Assembly (NCBI GenBank): GCA_028285495.1
Contig: JANQPB010000014.1
Span: forward strand, 372,001-436,000
Direction of reading: 5' to 3'
Length of the DNA: 64,000 bases
Source: Acidimicrobiales bacterium
GTDB taxonomy: Bacteria; Actinomycetota; Acidimicrobiia; Acidimicrobiales; SZUA-35
Positions within the stretch are counted from its first letter, which is position 1, and every line of letters starts with the position of its first letter. The notes under the pieces are model-generated. The model did no database searches. It was not told the DNA's origin and worked only from the letters and a program-made list of their open reading frames with translations. Shown here piece after piece: positions 7,560 through 17,200 of this stretch. Both the position numbers and the translations under genes were made by a program.

Positions 7560-9131
7560 ATGACCCACCCCCGGTGGCGGCGACGGCCGGCCGCCGCCAT
7601 CCTGCTGCCGCTCGCGCTGCTCGTCGCGCTCGCCGCCTGTGGGGGAGGCGACGGCGACGGCGAGGCCACGGTGGCCGATGGCACCGGCACCGGCGACGGG
7701 GCCGGCGACGGCGACGGGACCGCCGATGCCGACCGGTCGGAGCGACCGGCCGTCCCCGACGGCGACGGCCTGGCCCTGGCGGTGACCGGCACGATCGTCG
7801 ACGGGTCGATCTGCCCCTGGGGCCAGCGTCCCTGCCTCCCGATCGTCGGCTCCCCGTCGACCGCAGCGGACGACCAGGTCCGTCTGGTCGGGCTGCTCGA
7901 CGGTGGCGAGTTCACCGTGACCGCCGAGCTGGATCTGATGAGCGCCGATCGCGACTTCAGCGACCGCTGCGATGGGCTCACCCCCGCCGGTGGCGGCGGC
8001 GATGATCCGATCGACCTCGCCCTGGTCGAGTACCAGCGGACGATCCCCGACTCGCTCGCCATCGTGTGGGTGTCGCCGTCCAACGTGTTCCACCTCGGCG
8101 TGGTCGACGACCCCGAGCCCCACCGGCAGGCCCTGGCCGAGCGAGGTATCGGCGAGAACGTCTGCGTGGTCGGTGGCTTCGCCAGGACCGAGCGCGACCT
8201 CCGGGCCCTCAGCGACCGCATCCGTCCGGTCGTCGAGCAGTGGCAGGCCGACGGCGTCGGCGACTCGTTCGGCTGGTCGCCCGAGCCGTTCGCCGGCAAC
8301 GTCGGCCTCGACGTCTACCGAATCGACGCCGACCAGCGGGCCGACCTGGAGGCGCTTGGCGACGAGATCGAGATCCGAGCCGGCATCGAGGTGCTCGACG
8401 GCACGCTCGCCGACCTCGACGCCGCGCTCGACGACCTGGTCGCCTCCGGTCCGGCTCCCCGGATCGAGCTGACCTGCGGTCCGGTCCGCTTCGACGGGGT
8501 CCCGGGCGACGTCGACGACGCCATCGGGCAGTTGTCGCCGCTCGACGACGAGGCGGCGGCCGCCCTCGAGGCGTTGGCCGACGGCCCGGCGGGGGTCGAG
8601 GGCGGTTCGCTCATCGACGGTCACGACTGGTCGATCGCCACCCGCACCGACGACGAGCTCATCCTGTTCGGCCGGGCCAACGGCGACGGTCCGGCCTGGA
8701 GCGAGGCCGGCTTCGCCCAGATCACCTTCGCCCGGGTCGGCGACGCCTGGGCCCCCCAGGGCTTCGGAGGCTGCAACCTCGCCGTCGAGGCCCCCGGCCT
8801 CGGCCCGGCGTCGGTCAACCTCGACCCCGATCGCCAGCCCGACCCCGACTCGACCGAGCTGCCGGTCGTGATCCAGGAGCGGGCGTGCGCCAGTGGCGAG
8901 GCCCCCGTCGACCGCGAGATTGTGCCGGTGGTGACCGAGACGGCCACCACCGTCGAGATCGTCGTGCTGGTGGCCCCGGTCAAGGGCGGGGCCAACTGTC
9001 CCGGCAACCCGTGGCACCCGATCACCGTGACCCTCGACGCCCCACTCGGCGACCGCACCGTGCTCGACGGCTCCGTCCAGCCGCCCGAGCCCCGGACCTG
9101 GCCGCCCGGCCCGGCCGGCCTCGACGGCTGA
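7560..9131 (+). CDS. Lipoprotein of unknown function
   Basis: 523 residues. The ATG at 7560 opens a lipoprotein signal: RRR n-region, hydrophobic core and lipobox LAAC (Cys about residue 28), followed by a Gly/Asp/Thr-rich linker (about 30-60). The mature part has paired cysteines (SICPWGQRPCLPIVG) and a repeated-looking alpha/beta region (LALVEYQRTIPDSLAIVWVSPSNVFHLGV). No recognisable enzyme motif. TACGCT lies 7 bases before the ATG and there is no SD, suggesting a leaderless transcript. An extracytoplasmic binding role is possible, but nothing proves it. Confidence 0.75.
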   Translation: MTHPRWRRRPAAAILLPLALLVALAACGGGDGDGEATVADGTGTGDGAGDGDGTADADRSERPAVPDGDGLALAVTGTIVDGSICPWGQRPCLPIVGSPSTAADDQVRLVGLLDGGEFTVTAELDLMSADRDFSDRCDGLTPAGGGGDDPIDLALVEYQRTIPDSLAIVWVSPSNVFHLGVVDDPEPHRQALAERGIGENVCVVGGFARTERDLRALSDRIRPVVEQWQADGVGDSFGWSPEPFAGNVGLDVYRIDADQRADLEALGDEIEIRAGIEVLDGTLADLDAALDDLVASGPAPRIELTCGPVRFDGVPGDVDDAIGQLSPLDDEAAAALEALADGPAGVEGGSLIDGHDWSIATRTDDELILFGRANGDGPAWSEAGFAQITFARVGDAWAPQGFGGCNLAVEAPGLGPASVNLDPDRQPDPDSTELPVVIQERACASGEAPVDREIVPVVTETATTVEIVVLVAPVKGGANCPGNPWHPITVTLDAPLGDRTVLDGSVQPPEPRTWPPGPAGLDG

Positions 9132-9147
9132 ACTGGGGCCGGACCGC

Positions 9148-10743
9148 TCAGCCCCAGGCCCGGGCCAGGGCCCGGGGGAGCTCCTCGGCCCACTGGATCA
9201 GGTCGTGGCCGGCGACCCGCTCCGTGAAATGGTGCGGCGCGCCCTGCAGGTGGAGGTAGCCGGCCCAGGCCGCCGTCGCCTGGTGGAACCCGCCCTCCAG
9301 GGTGCCGGCGCACAGGTGCACCGTCGGATGGGTGCCGGCCCCCCAGCCCTCCTCGCCGGCCAGGGCGGCCAGCACGTCGGGGTCGGGCGGCATCCCCGTC
9401 GAGTAGGCGAACGTGTTGGCATAGGCCCGGGGGTTCAGCAGCGACGTCGTCAGTGCGTGACCGGCCCCGTCGCTACAGCCGAAGATCCCCCGCATGGCCG
9501 GGTCGGTGGCGGCGCCGAGCTCGGTCTCGGCCCACGCCACCAGCTCGACCGTGAAGAACCGCTGGTGGGCGACGAATCGGGCGTCGTCGAACCCCTGCAG
9601 GTACTCGAGGGCCCGGATGTTGCCCTCGACCGGGTTCATCGGCGCTGCGTGGGCGGCGACGACCACGACCGGCGGGCAGATCCCGGCCTCGATGGCCGCG
9701 TCGAGCCGGCGGGCGTAGGGGGCGAACATGTTGCCATCGGTGGCGTAGACGACGGGGACGTCGTCGCCCGGCTGGTGCCCGGGCGGGCGGTAGACGGTCA
9801 CCGTGCGGGGCAGGCCGAGGGCCGGCGATTCGACGGCGTGGTCGAAGGTGGTCCCGACGATGGGATCGTTCGACGGCAGCTCCTCGGGAGCCGACGGGCC
9901 GCGGAACCGGCCGTCGTGCGAGCCGCGGCGGAAGCTGCGGGCCGAGAGTCCGAGCCCGGGGTCGGCGACCGGGGTGAACGTGTAGGTGATGATCGCCTCG
10001 TCGAGCCGCTCGACCAGGACCTGGAGCACCTGCAGACCATCGCCGACCGACCACGTCTCGATCGGGAACACCGGGGTGACCGTGACCGGCCCGTCCGACT
10101 CGGCCACGAACGTGAGCACGTCGCCGTCGGCCCACGCCGAGGCCCCCTCGGCCGCCAGCCGGGCCCGCAGGTCCGCCGGCCCCGGGTCGGTCCACACCCG
10201 GGCGAAGCGCTGACCGGGCGGCAGCGCGCCGGTGGCGGCCCGGTCGACGGCCAACCGGCGGGAGGCCTCGGCCATCCGCTGCTGCATCTCGCCGAGGGTC
10301 GGGAGGCCGAGAGCGAGGCGCTGCTCGTCGGTGGTCCGGGGGTCGACGGTCGGCTGGACGATCTCACCCTGGTGCTCGACCATCACCGTGCCGTACGGCT
10401 GGGGCCGGTTCTGGAACAGGTGCAGCTTGTCGACCGCCTCGGCGTGGATCGGGCCGGCGCCCTCGACCCCGTCGTCATTGGCCCGGCCGGCCAGGGCGGC
10501 GACGGCCGGCAGATCGTTCGGATCGCCCGATCGGGCCAGCAGGCGGGCCGCACGGAAGCCGGCGACGCCGACCTGGTCGAGCAACGACGGGTGGGTCCGC
10601 AATCCGTCGATCGTCTCGTGCCAGACCGCGACATCGTCGGCCGACTCGGGGGACAGCGCCTCGGCCCGGTCGAGCAGCGACGCCAACTCCTCGTCGGCCT
10701 CCGGCGACGTCTCCCCGGTCGACCCAGGCGGCTTGTCCTCCAC
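9148..10743 (-). CDS. DUF6624-esterase fusion (enterochelin-esterase-like alpha/beta hydrolase)
   Basis: 531 residues from a GTG start; TAGGGT ends 6 bases upstream, giving a likely leaderless mRNA. Residues about 15-180 match the DUF6624 pattern (ALAGRANDDG, LHLFQNRPQPYGTVM, DEQRLALGLPTLGEMQQRM). Residues about 190-290 form a beta-rich domain; residues about 310-531 are an esterase-D/Fes-type hydrolase with the nucleophile elbow GCSDGAG and a candidate catalytic His near the C-terminus (VAGHDLIQW). No signal peptide, so cytoplasmic. The fusion is unusual; DUF6624 usually stands alone. Substrate unknown. Confidence 0.78.
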   Translation of the reverse strand: MEDKPPGSTGETSPEADEELASLLDRAEALSPESADDVAVWHETIDGLRTHPSLLDQVGVAGFRAARLLARSGDPNDLPAVAALAGRANDDGVEGAGPIHAEAVDKLHLFQNRPQPYGTVMVEHQGEIVQPTVDPRTTDEQRLALGLPTLGEMQQRMAEASRRLAVDRAATGALPPGQRFARVWTDPGPADLRARLAAEGASAWADGDVLTFVAESDGPVTVTPVFPIETWSVGDGLQVLQVLVERLDEAIITYTFTPVADPGLGLSARSFRRGSHDGRFRGPSAPEELPSNDPIVGTTFDHAVESPALGLPRTVTVYRPPGHQPGDDVPVVYATDGNMFAPYARRLDAAIEAGICPPVVVVAAHAAPMNPVEGNIRALEYLQGFDDARFVAHQRFFTVELVAWAETELGAATDPAMRGIFGCSDGAGHALTTSLLNPRAYANTFAYSTGMPPDPDVLAALAGEEGWGAGTHPTVHLCAGTLEGGFHQATAAWAGYLHLQGAPHHFTERVAGHDLIQWAEELPRALARAWG

Positions 10744-10804
10744 CTCCGGACCCTACCGAGCGGACCGCAACCGTCGCCAGAGAGCGGGCGGAGTCGATCG
10801 CCGC

Positions 10805-12907
10805 TCAGGACGCCTCGGGCACCGCACGGCCGAAGCTGGCCGTGAACCGGTGGCCACGGGCGACGAGCTCGCCGAGCTCGGTCAGTGGCAGCGCCGGTGA
10901 GTAGACGAAGCCCTGGACGGTCCTGACCCCGAACTCGGCCAGGATGCGGGTCTGGTCGAGCGACTCCACGCCCTCGGCGATCAGCTCCCGGCCCTGGCGC
11001 TCGGCGATGACCGCGACCCCGGCCAGCACGGCCCTGGCGTCCGGGCAGGTCGACAGCTCGGCCACGAAGAGCCGGTCGAGCTTGTAGCCGTCGACGGCCA
11101 GGCGGGCGGCCCTCGCCAGCGACGAGAAGCCGACGCCGAAGTCGTCGAGCAGCACGGTGGCGCCGTTGGCGTGGGCCCGGGCGATGAGCCGGTTGACCGC
11201 GGTCACGCTCTCGACGAAGCGGGCCTGCTCGGTGATCTCCAGCTGGAGACCGGACAGGACGCCGGTGCCCTCGTAGCGGTCGATCAGGCCGTCGAGATGA
11301 TCGGGGCCGACGTTGATGCTGATCGGCAGGCGCCGGATGGCGGGGCTGAGCAATCGAGCCTCGGTCAGCGCGTCGAGCAGGCGGTCGGTCAGCTCGTCGA
11401 CCAGGCGCAGGTCCTCGACCACCTCGATGAAGCTGGCGGCCGAGCGGACGCCGTCCGGGTGGATCCAGCGGGCGAGCGCCTCGGCCCCCACGATGGCGCC
11501 CGTCTCGACGTCGACGAACGGCTGGAGGAACGGCACCAGCTGCCCGTCGCCGAGGGCGGCCGCCAGCTCGCCCTCCAGTAGCCGGCGCTCCCGCAGCGCC
11601 CGATCGAGCTCGGCGTCGAACACCTCGACCCGGTTCCCGCCCTGCCGCTTGCCCCGGTAGAGCGCGGCGTCGGCGAACCGCAGGAGGTCACCGGCCTCGC
11701 TGGCCGACGAGCTGTCGGCCACCCCGATGCTGGCCCCGACGGCGAGGCGACGATCCTCGATGATGAAGGGCTCGTCGAACGCCGTGGCCAGGCGCCGCCC
11801 GAGGTCGATGGCGCCGGTGCCGCCGTCGCAGTCGGGGCTGAGCACCACCAGCTCGTCGCCGCCGAACCGGGCGAGGACCTCACCGGGCTCGAGACGGTGG
11901 CGCAGGCGCTCCCCGACCGCCACCAGTAGCAGATCGCCGACGCGGTGCCCGAGCGAGTCGTTGATCGCCTTGAACCGGTCGAGGTCGATCATGGCCACGG
12001 CCACCACCGCATCCGGGCCGGAGGCTGCGTCCGGGCCGGAGGCCAGCGCCGCCCCGAGCCGGCGGTCGAAGTCGAACCGGTTGGCCAGCGCGGTCAGCGG
12101 GTCGGTCGACGCCTGGGCCGCCAGCTGCCGGTTGGCCTCGGTGAGGGCCTGGCTCTTGGCGGTGAGGCCCATGGCCAGACGGCTGGCCCTGACCGAGTAG
12201 GTGCTGGCCGACAGCGCCGTCAGGTGATGGATCTCCGACAGCCCGGCGGCGAAGATCCCGGCGTAGGCCAGCAGCGCCGCCCCCCAGCGCCCGACGCCGT
12301 CGCTGTACAGCACGAACCCGGCCAGCGACAGGACCAGGTTGGGCACGTGGAACGAGTAGAAGAGCCGACGGATCTGGGCTGCGAACAGCACCGACGATGC
12401 CTGGACGCCCATGCCGAAGGCGGCCATGAAGAGCTGCCAGCGCTCGTCGCCCGGCATGGCGACGACCGGCAGCGAGCCCCACACGATCCCGCCGTAGACC
12501 TGGATGGCGATGGCCAGGCGGAGCCAGCCGAGATCGACGGGGAGCCGGAGCGCCCACAGCCACAGTCCGAGGGTGGTCAGCGACGCCGCCACCCACGCCA
12601 GCACGCCGGGGCCGGGCGACACGAACCACATCAGGGCGCCGATGCAGATGGCGGTCGGGATCGTGCCGAGCGTGGCGAAGAGGATCGTGTGCCGGAATCG
12701 GCGCTGGAGCTCGGCCACGACCGCCGGGTTGGAGGCCTCCTCGTCCGAGATGGCGTCGCGGAACCCGGCGAACGGGTTGAGGGCGCGCCCATTGCGCCGG
12801 CCCCCTGGCCGGAGCGAGTCGTCGGGGCGCGCCGCAGTCACCAACGGGTTATCGGCCAAGCGGTCCCGGCTCCTGAACAGCGGCCGACGGCGACCGGCGG
12901 CCGCCAT
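10805..12907 (-). CDS. Membrane GGDEF-EAL protein (c-di-GMP turnover)
   Basis: 700 residues from the ATG at 12907 (MAAAGRRRPL); longer in-frame starts exist upstream but would run into the divergent CoA-transferase gene. Six or so membrane helices occupy about residues 75-240. The GGDEF domain (about 275-440) has the active-site loop as GGDEL, a change at the last position, with DLDRFKAINDSLGH intact. The EAL domain (about 445-690) keeps GAEALARW, ISINVGPDHL and DDFGVGFSSL, so phosphodiesterase activity is likely and cyclase activity uncertain. A second such protein lies at 58557. Confidence 0.88.
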   Translation of the reverse strand: MAAAGRRRPLFRSRDRLADNPLVTAARPDDSLRPGGRRNGRALNPFAGFRDAISDEEASNPAVVAELQRRFRHTILFATLGTIPTAICIGALMWFVSPGPGVLAWVAASLTTLGLWLWALRLPVDLGWLRLAIAIQVYGGIVWGSLPVVAMPGDERWQLFMAAFGMGVQASSVLFAAQIRRLFYSFHVPNLVLSLAGFVLYSDGVGRWGAALLAYAGIFAAGLSEIHHLTALSASTYSVRASRLAMGLTAKSQALTEANRQLAAQASTDPLTALANRFDFDRRLGAALASGPDAASGPDAVVAVAMIDLDRFKAINDSLGHRVGDLLLVAVGERLRHRLEPGEVLARFGGDELVVLSPDCDGGTGAIDLGRRLATAFDEPFIIEDRRLAVGASIGVADSSSASEAGDLLRFADAALYRGKRQGGNRVEVFDAELDRALRERRLLEGELAAALGDGQLVPFLQPFVDVETGAIVGAEALARWIHPDGVRSAASFIEVVEDLRLVDELTDRLLDALTEARLLSPAIRRLPISINVGPDHLDGLIDRYEGTGVLSGLQLEITEQARFVESVTAVNRLIARAHANGATVLLDDFGVGFSSLARAARLAVDGYKLDRLFVAELSTCPDARAVLAGVAVIAERQGRELIAEGVESLDQTRILAEFGVRTVQGFVYSPALPLTELGELVARGHRFTASFGRAVPEAS

Positions 12908-12971
12908 CGACGGTGGCGGACCGACCGGGCCGGACGGGACGACCCCGGCGCGGCCGCCGTATGTTGTTGGC

Positions 12972-14210
12972 ATGACGAGCGATGGCGGCCACGGGGCCGG
13001 CTCCAACCTCGGCGGGATCCGGGTCCTCGACCTGACCCAATACCTCAGCGGCCCGGCCTGCACGCTGTTGCTGGCCGGGCTCGGCGCCGACGTCATCAAG
13101 GTCGAACCGGCTCCCGGCGGTGACGCCGCCAGGCAGCTCCCGATCGTCGAAGGCGTCCGCTCGTCCTACTACGTGCAACAGAACCGGGGGAAGCGCAGCG
13201 TGTGCATCGACCTCGGCCGACCCGAGGGGCACCGGCTGATCGCCGACCTCGCAGCCGAGTGCCACGTGGTGGTCGAGAACTTCTCGGCCGGGGTGCTCGA
13301 GCGCCGCGGCCTCGACGCGGCCACGCTCCGAGCCCGCCACCCGCACCTGATCTACGCGTCGATCTCGGCCTACGGGCGGACGGGGTCCAGGGCCGGGTTG
13401 GCCGGCTACGACCTCATCGGCCAGGCGGTCGGCGGCGCGGTGGCGCTGGCCGGCGAGCCGGACGGGGCGCCGTTGGCCGCCGGGGCCCCGATCGCCGACG
13501 TCGGCGCCGGCATGATCGCGTTCGGGGCGATCGCGGCGGCGCTGTTCCACCAGCAGCGGACCGGCGAGGGTCAGTTCCTCGACATCTCGCTGGTCGAGCC
13601 GGTGTTCAACCTGCACCCCTTCCAGGTCCAGGGCCCGAGCGTGACCGGAGGCAAGGCCCGGCTGCGACGGACCGGGCGCCATTTCGGGGCCGTGCCCCCG
13701 GCGGGCACCTACCGGGGTCCGGAGGGGTGGCTGGTGCTGCAGGTGCTCGAGCCGCAGTGGCCCCGGCTGTGCGAGGCGGCGGCCGCCATCGGTCTGGCCG
13801 ACGACCCCCGCTTCACCGACCCTCGGGGACGGGCCGAGCACCGCCACGAGCTGGTCGACGTGCTCGAGTCGTGGATGCAGACCTTCCCGTCCGACCGGGC
13901 GCTGCTCGACCACCTCGAGGCCAACCGGATCCCGGCGGCGCCGGTGGTCGACCCGGCCGACGCCCACGACGACCCGTGGTTCTGGGAACGAGGGGCGCTG
14001 ACGACCGTCGACGATCCGGTCCACGGCGAGGTCCGGGTCCCCGGGCTGCCCATCCGAGGATCGAACGTTCCTCGACGCGAGGTCGAACCGCCGGCCCCGT
14101 TCCTCGGCGAGCACAACACCGAGGTGCTCGGCGAGCTCCTCGGGTTCGACGCCGCCGAGGTGGCCCGCCTGGCCGACGCCGGCGTCATCCGGACCAGCAC
14201 CGAGGGCTGA
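12972..14210 (+). CDS. CaiB/BaiF family III CoA-transferase
   Basis: 412 residues from the ATG at 12972; TATGTT ends 6 bases before it and no SD is present. Family III signatures: VLDLTQYLSGPACTLLLAGLGADVIKVE at the N-terminus, NRGKRSVCIDL, and YDLIGQAVGGAVALAG, with the catalytic-Asp segment GAPIADVGAGMIA. These enzymes move CoA between carboxylic acids (formyl-, succinyl-, bile-acid or terpenoid acyl-CoA). The acceptor is unknown; the acyl-CoA ligase at 38247 and enoyl-CoA hydratase at 52011 suggest organic-acid catabolism, though they are not linked. Confidence 0.9.
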   Translation: MTSDGGHGAGSNLGGIRVLDLTQYLSGPACTLLLAGLGADVIKVEPAPGGDAARQLPIVEGVRSSYYVQQNRGKRSVCIDLGRPEGHRLIADLAAECHVVVENFSAGVLERRGLDAATLRARHPHLIYASISAYGRTGSRAGLAGYDLIGQAVGGAVALAGEPDGAPLAAGAPIADVGAGMIAFGAIAAALFHQQRTGEGQFLDISLVEPVFNLHPFQVQGPSVTGGKARLRRTGRHFGAVPPAGTYRGPEGWLVLQVLEPQWPRLCEAAAAIGLADDPRFTDPRGRAEHRHELVDVLESWMQTFPSDRALLDHLEANRIPAAPVVDPADAHDDPWFWERGALTTVDDPVHGEVRVPGLPIRGSNVPRREVEPPAPFLGEHNTEVLGELLGFDAAEVARLADAGVIRTSTEG

Positions 14211-14244
14211 CCGGGGACCAATCGGGTCCGCCCGCCGGTCGGGC

Positions 14245-17200
14245 TCACCGGGCGGCGTCGACCAGCGGGCCGTCGCCGGCGACCGGGCCGGCGACGGGAG
14301 GGCGACGGCGGGCGAGCTGGGCCAGGACCGGCAGGCCCTCGTTGACCACGTAGCCCCGCCCCGGTGGGGCCACACCCTTCGGGGTCGGGAAGCGGCAGCG
14401 GAACAGGTCGCCGTGCTCCATCGAGGGCCGCAGCGCGATCCCGGTCCGGTGCCCGGCCACCGCCTTCAGCCAGCGGTCGAGGCCGCGGAAGCTCTCGTAG
14501 CGACCGGAGGCGATCAGGTGCACGTCCTGCTCGGGTCGGGTGGTCAGCGCGTCGAGCTCGTCGGCCGGGACCCTGGCCCCTTCCAGACCATCGAGGAGCA
14601 CGAGGTGCCGGTGGCTCGATGCCCGGTCCCCGAAGCCGGCCTCGTCGTCGAGGCGATGCCGGAGCGCATCGAGGTCGACCAGGCCGAGGCTGGCCATCGC
14701 CTCCTCCCACTCCTCGGGTCGGGCGGTGGCCACGGCGATGCAGGCCCCGGGATCGGAGCGCCTGGCGGCGGCGGCCAGGGCGACGAGGGTCGACGTCCTG
14801 CCGCTACCGGCCGAGCCCCCGACCATGGCGTGGGTGCCGCGTCGCAGCTCGAGCGCCACCGGCTCCAGGTCGCGGTGGGCCAGCCCGACGACCAGCCGCC
14901 AGCACGACGACTCGGCCGTCGACGCCGCGGTCAGGTCCTCGAGGTCGACGTCGTCGCCGAGCACCCGGACCTCGACCGGCCCGCCGGCGACGGCCCCGCC
15001 GGCGACCGGAGCGGCCGGCCCGCCGGTCGACCACGCCCGCTCGTCGACCGCGGCCCGGAGGTCGCCCCCGGCGAAACGGGCCAGCTGGATCTCGTCGCCG
15101 GTGCGGACGTCGATGGCCCGACCGGGGACCAGGTCCGGCACGTCCTTCGGTCTGAGGCCGAACATCATGTAGGCGTTCGGGTCGGCCAGGCGCTGGATCA
15201 GCTTGGCCTCGACCCCCTGGGCCACCCGGTTGGGCACGTCCCGCTCCGACTGGGCGGCGATGAGGGTCACGACCCCGAGGGCCGGACCGTCGCGCACGAT
15301 CTGGGCCAGCCTGGCCGCAGCGGCGAGCTCGCCGAGCTCCTCGAACGCCTCCAGCACGGCCGCGTAGTTGGCGACGACCAGCGCCACCAGCGGGGTCGGC
15401 TCCCCGAGCCGGGTGGCCGGGGTGATCCGGTCGACCTGGGCCGCCTCGACGAGCCGGCGACGGCGGTCGAGCTCGGCCTCGAGCACCCCGATGGTCCGCA
15501 GGAGGCGCTCGTCGTCGTCCGGGGCGACGTAGCCACCGGTGTTCGGCAGGCGACGGAGCGCAGCAAGCGAGCCGGCGAAGTCGATCACGTACAGGTGCAG
15601 GGCGTCCGCCGGATGGGTCCCGGCCAGGCCGAGCACCGCGGTGGCCACCCCCGAGGTCGCAGCGCCGGGCTCGATGCCGTAGACGATGAGGTTGCCCTCG
15701 TCGGCCCCCCACCAGAAGACGTCCTGGCGCTGGCGGTCGGGCAGATCGACAACGCCGAGCGGGGTCCGCCACGTCGGCACCGCCCCCGGCCCGCTGCGAC
15801 GGGGTGCGTCGGCCAGGAGGCGCTCGGCCTCGACCGTCGGTGGCAGCGGGTCGGGCCACGGGACGCGAGGTGGGGGGAGGCCGAGGTCGGCCGCGGCCTG
15901 GCGGGCGGCGGTGACGTAGCGGGCGAGGTCGTCGAGCCCGTCGCCGGTCGCCGCCGCTCGACCGGTTCCATCGTCGCGGCCGGCGGCCGCCTCGTCGGCG
16001 GCGTCGCCGTCGGTCGCCGAGGCCGCGTCGACCTGCCCGGCGGCGGCGGCCTCCGGCGAGCGGTCGAGCAGCTCGAAGGTGTCGAGCCGAAGGGCCGGTC
16101 CGTCGGTGGCCCTGGTCTCGACCGACACGAGCGCCGACTGGAAGCCGACCAGCTCGGCCGCCCCGAACCGGGCGAAGGCCCGACCGGGGTGACGGCGGTC
16201 GATGTCGGCGGCGTCGCCGCTGCCGATCACGTCGATCGAGTCGCGATCGTCCTGGACCCGGAGGGCGATGCGGAGGTTGGTGTTGGCCCGGATCTTGGCG
16301 TCGACGACCCCGGTCGGCCGCTGGGTGGCCAGGACCATGTGGATCCCGAGGCTGCGACCCCGCTGGGCCACGTCGACGAGGGCGTCGAGGAAGTCGGGCA
16401 GCTCGGCGGCCAGGGTGGCGAACTCGTCGACGATGATCAGCAGCCGGGGCAGGGGCTCGCCGCCTGGCGGCAGGTCGACCAGGTCGCTGACGCCGGCGTC
16501 GCGCAGGCGCAGCTCGCGGTGCTTCAGCTCGGCCTGGAGGCACCGGAGGGCCCGGCCGGCCAGGTGCTCGTCGAGGTCGGTCACCACGCCGACGTTGTGG
16601 GGCAGCTCGGCGAACACGTCGAAGGCGCCGCCGCCCTTGAAGTCGACCAGCACGAACGTCACCCGGTCCGGCCCGTAGCGGGCGGCCAGGGACACGACGA
16701 GGCTGCGCAGCAGCTCGCTCTTGCCGGCCCCGGTCGTCCCGGCGACGAGGGCGTGGGGGCCGTCCCGGAGCAGCTCGAAGCCGAGCGGGCCCTGCTCACC
16801 GGCGCCGAGGAGGGCGTGGCAGCCTCCCGGTGGTTCGGCCCACGCCCGCCCGACGGCGGCGGCATCGGGGTCGATGCCGAGCAGGTCCCGCAACAGGGCC
16901 CGGTCCGGCAGCGACACGCCGGCCCCCGCCGCCTCGGGGTCGGTGAAGCGGGCGAGCGAGCGGGCCATCGGGGCGACGACGCCGTCGGCCAGGACCGGCA
17001 CGATGGGGGCCAGGGCCAGACCGGTGCCGACCTCGACCAGCTCGCCGATCGGCCGACCGTCGGCGGCGGGGACGAGCCGCAGGTACGAGGTGCAGAACGC
17101 CGGCAGCTCCTCGACGGTGGAGGCCAGCACGATGGCCCGCCCGACCGAGCGGGGCAGGCGGGCGGCCAGCGGCCGGACCCCGCCGGCCACGAGATCACCC

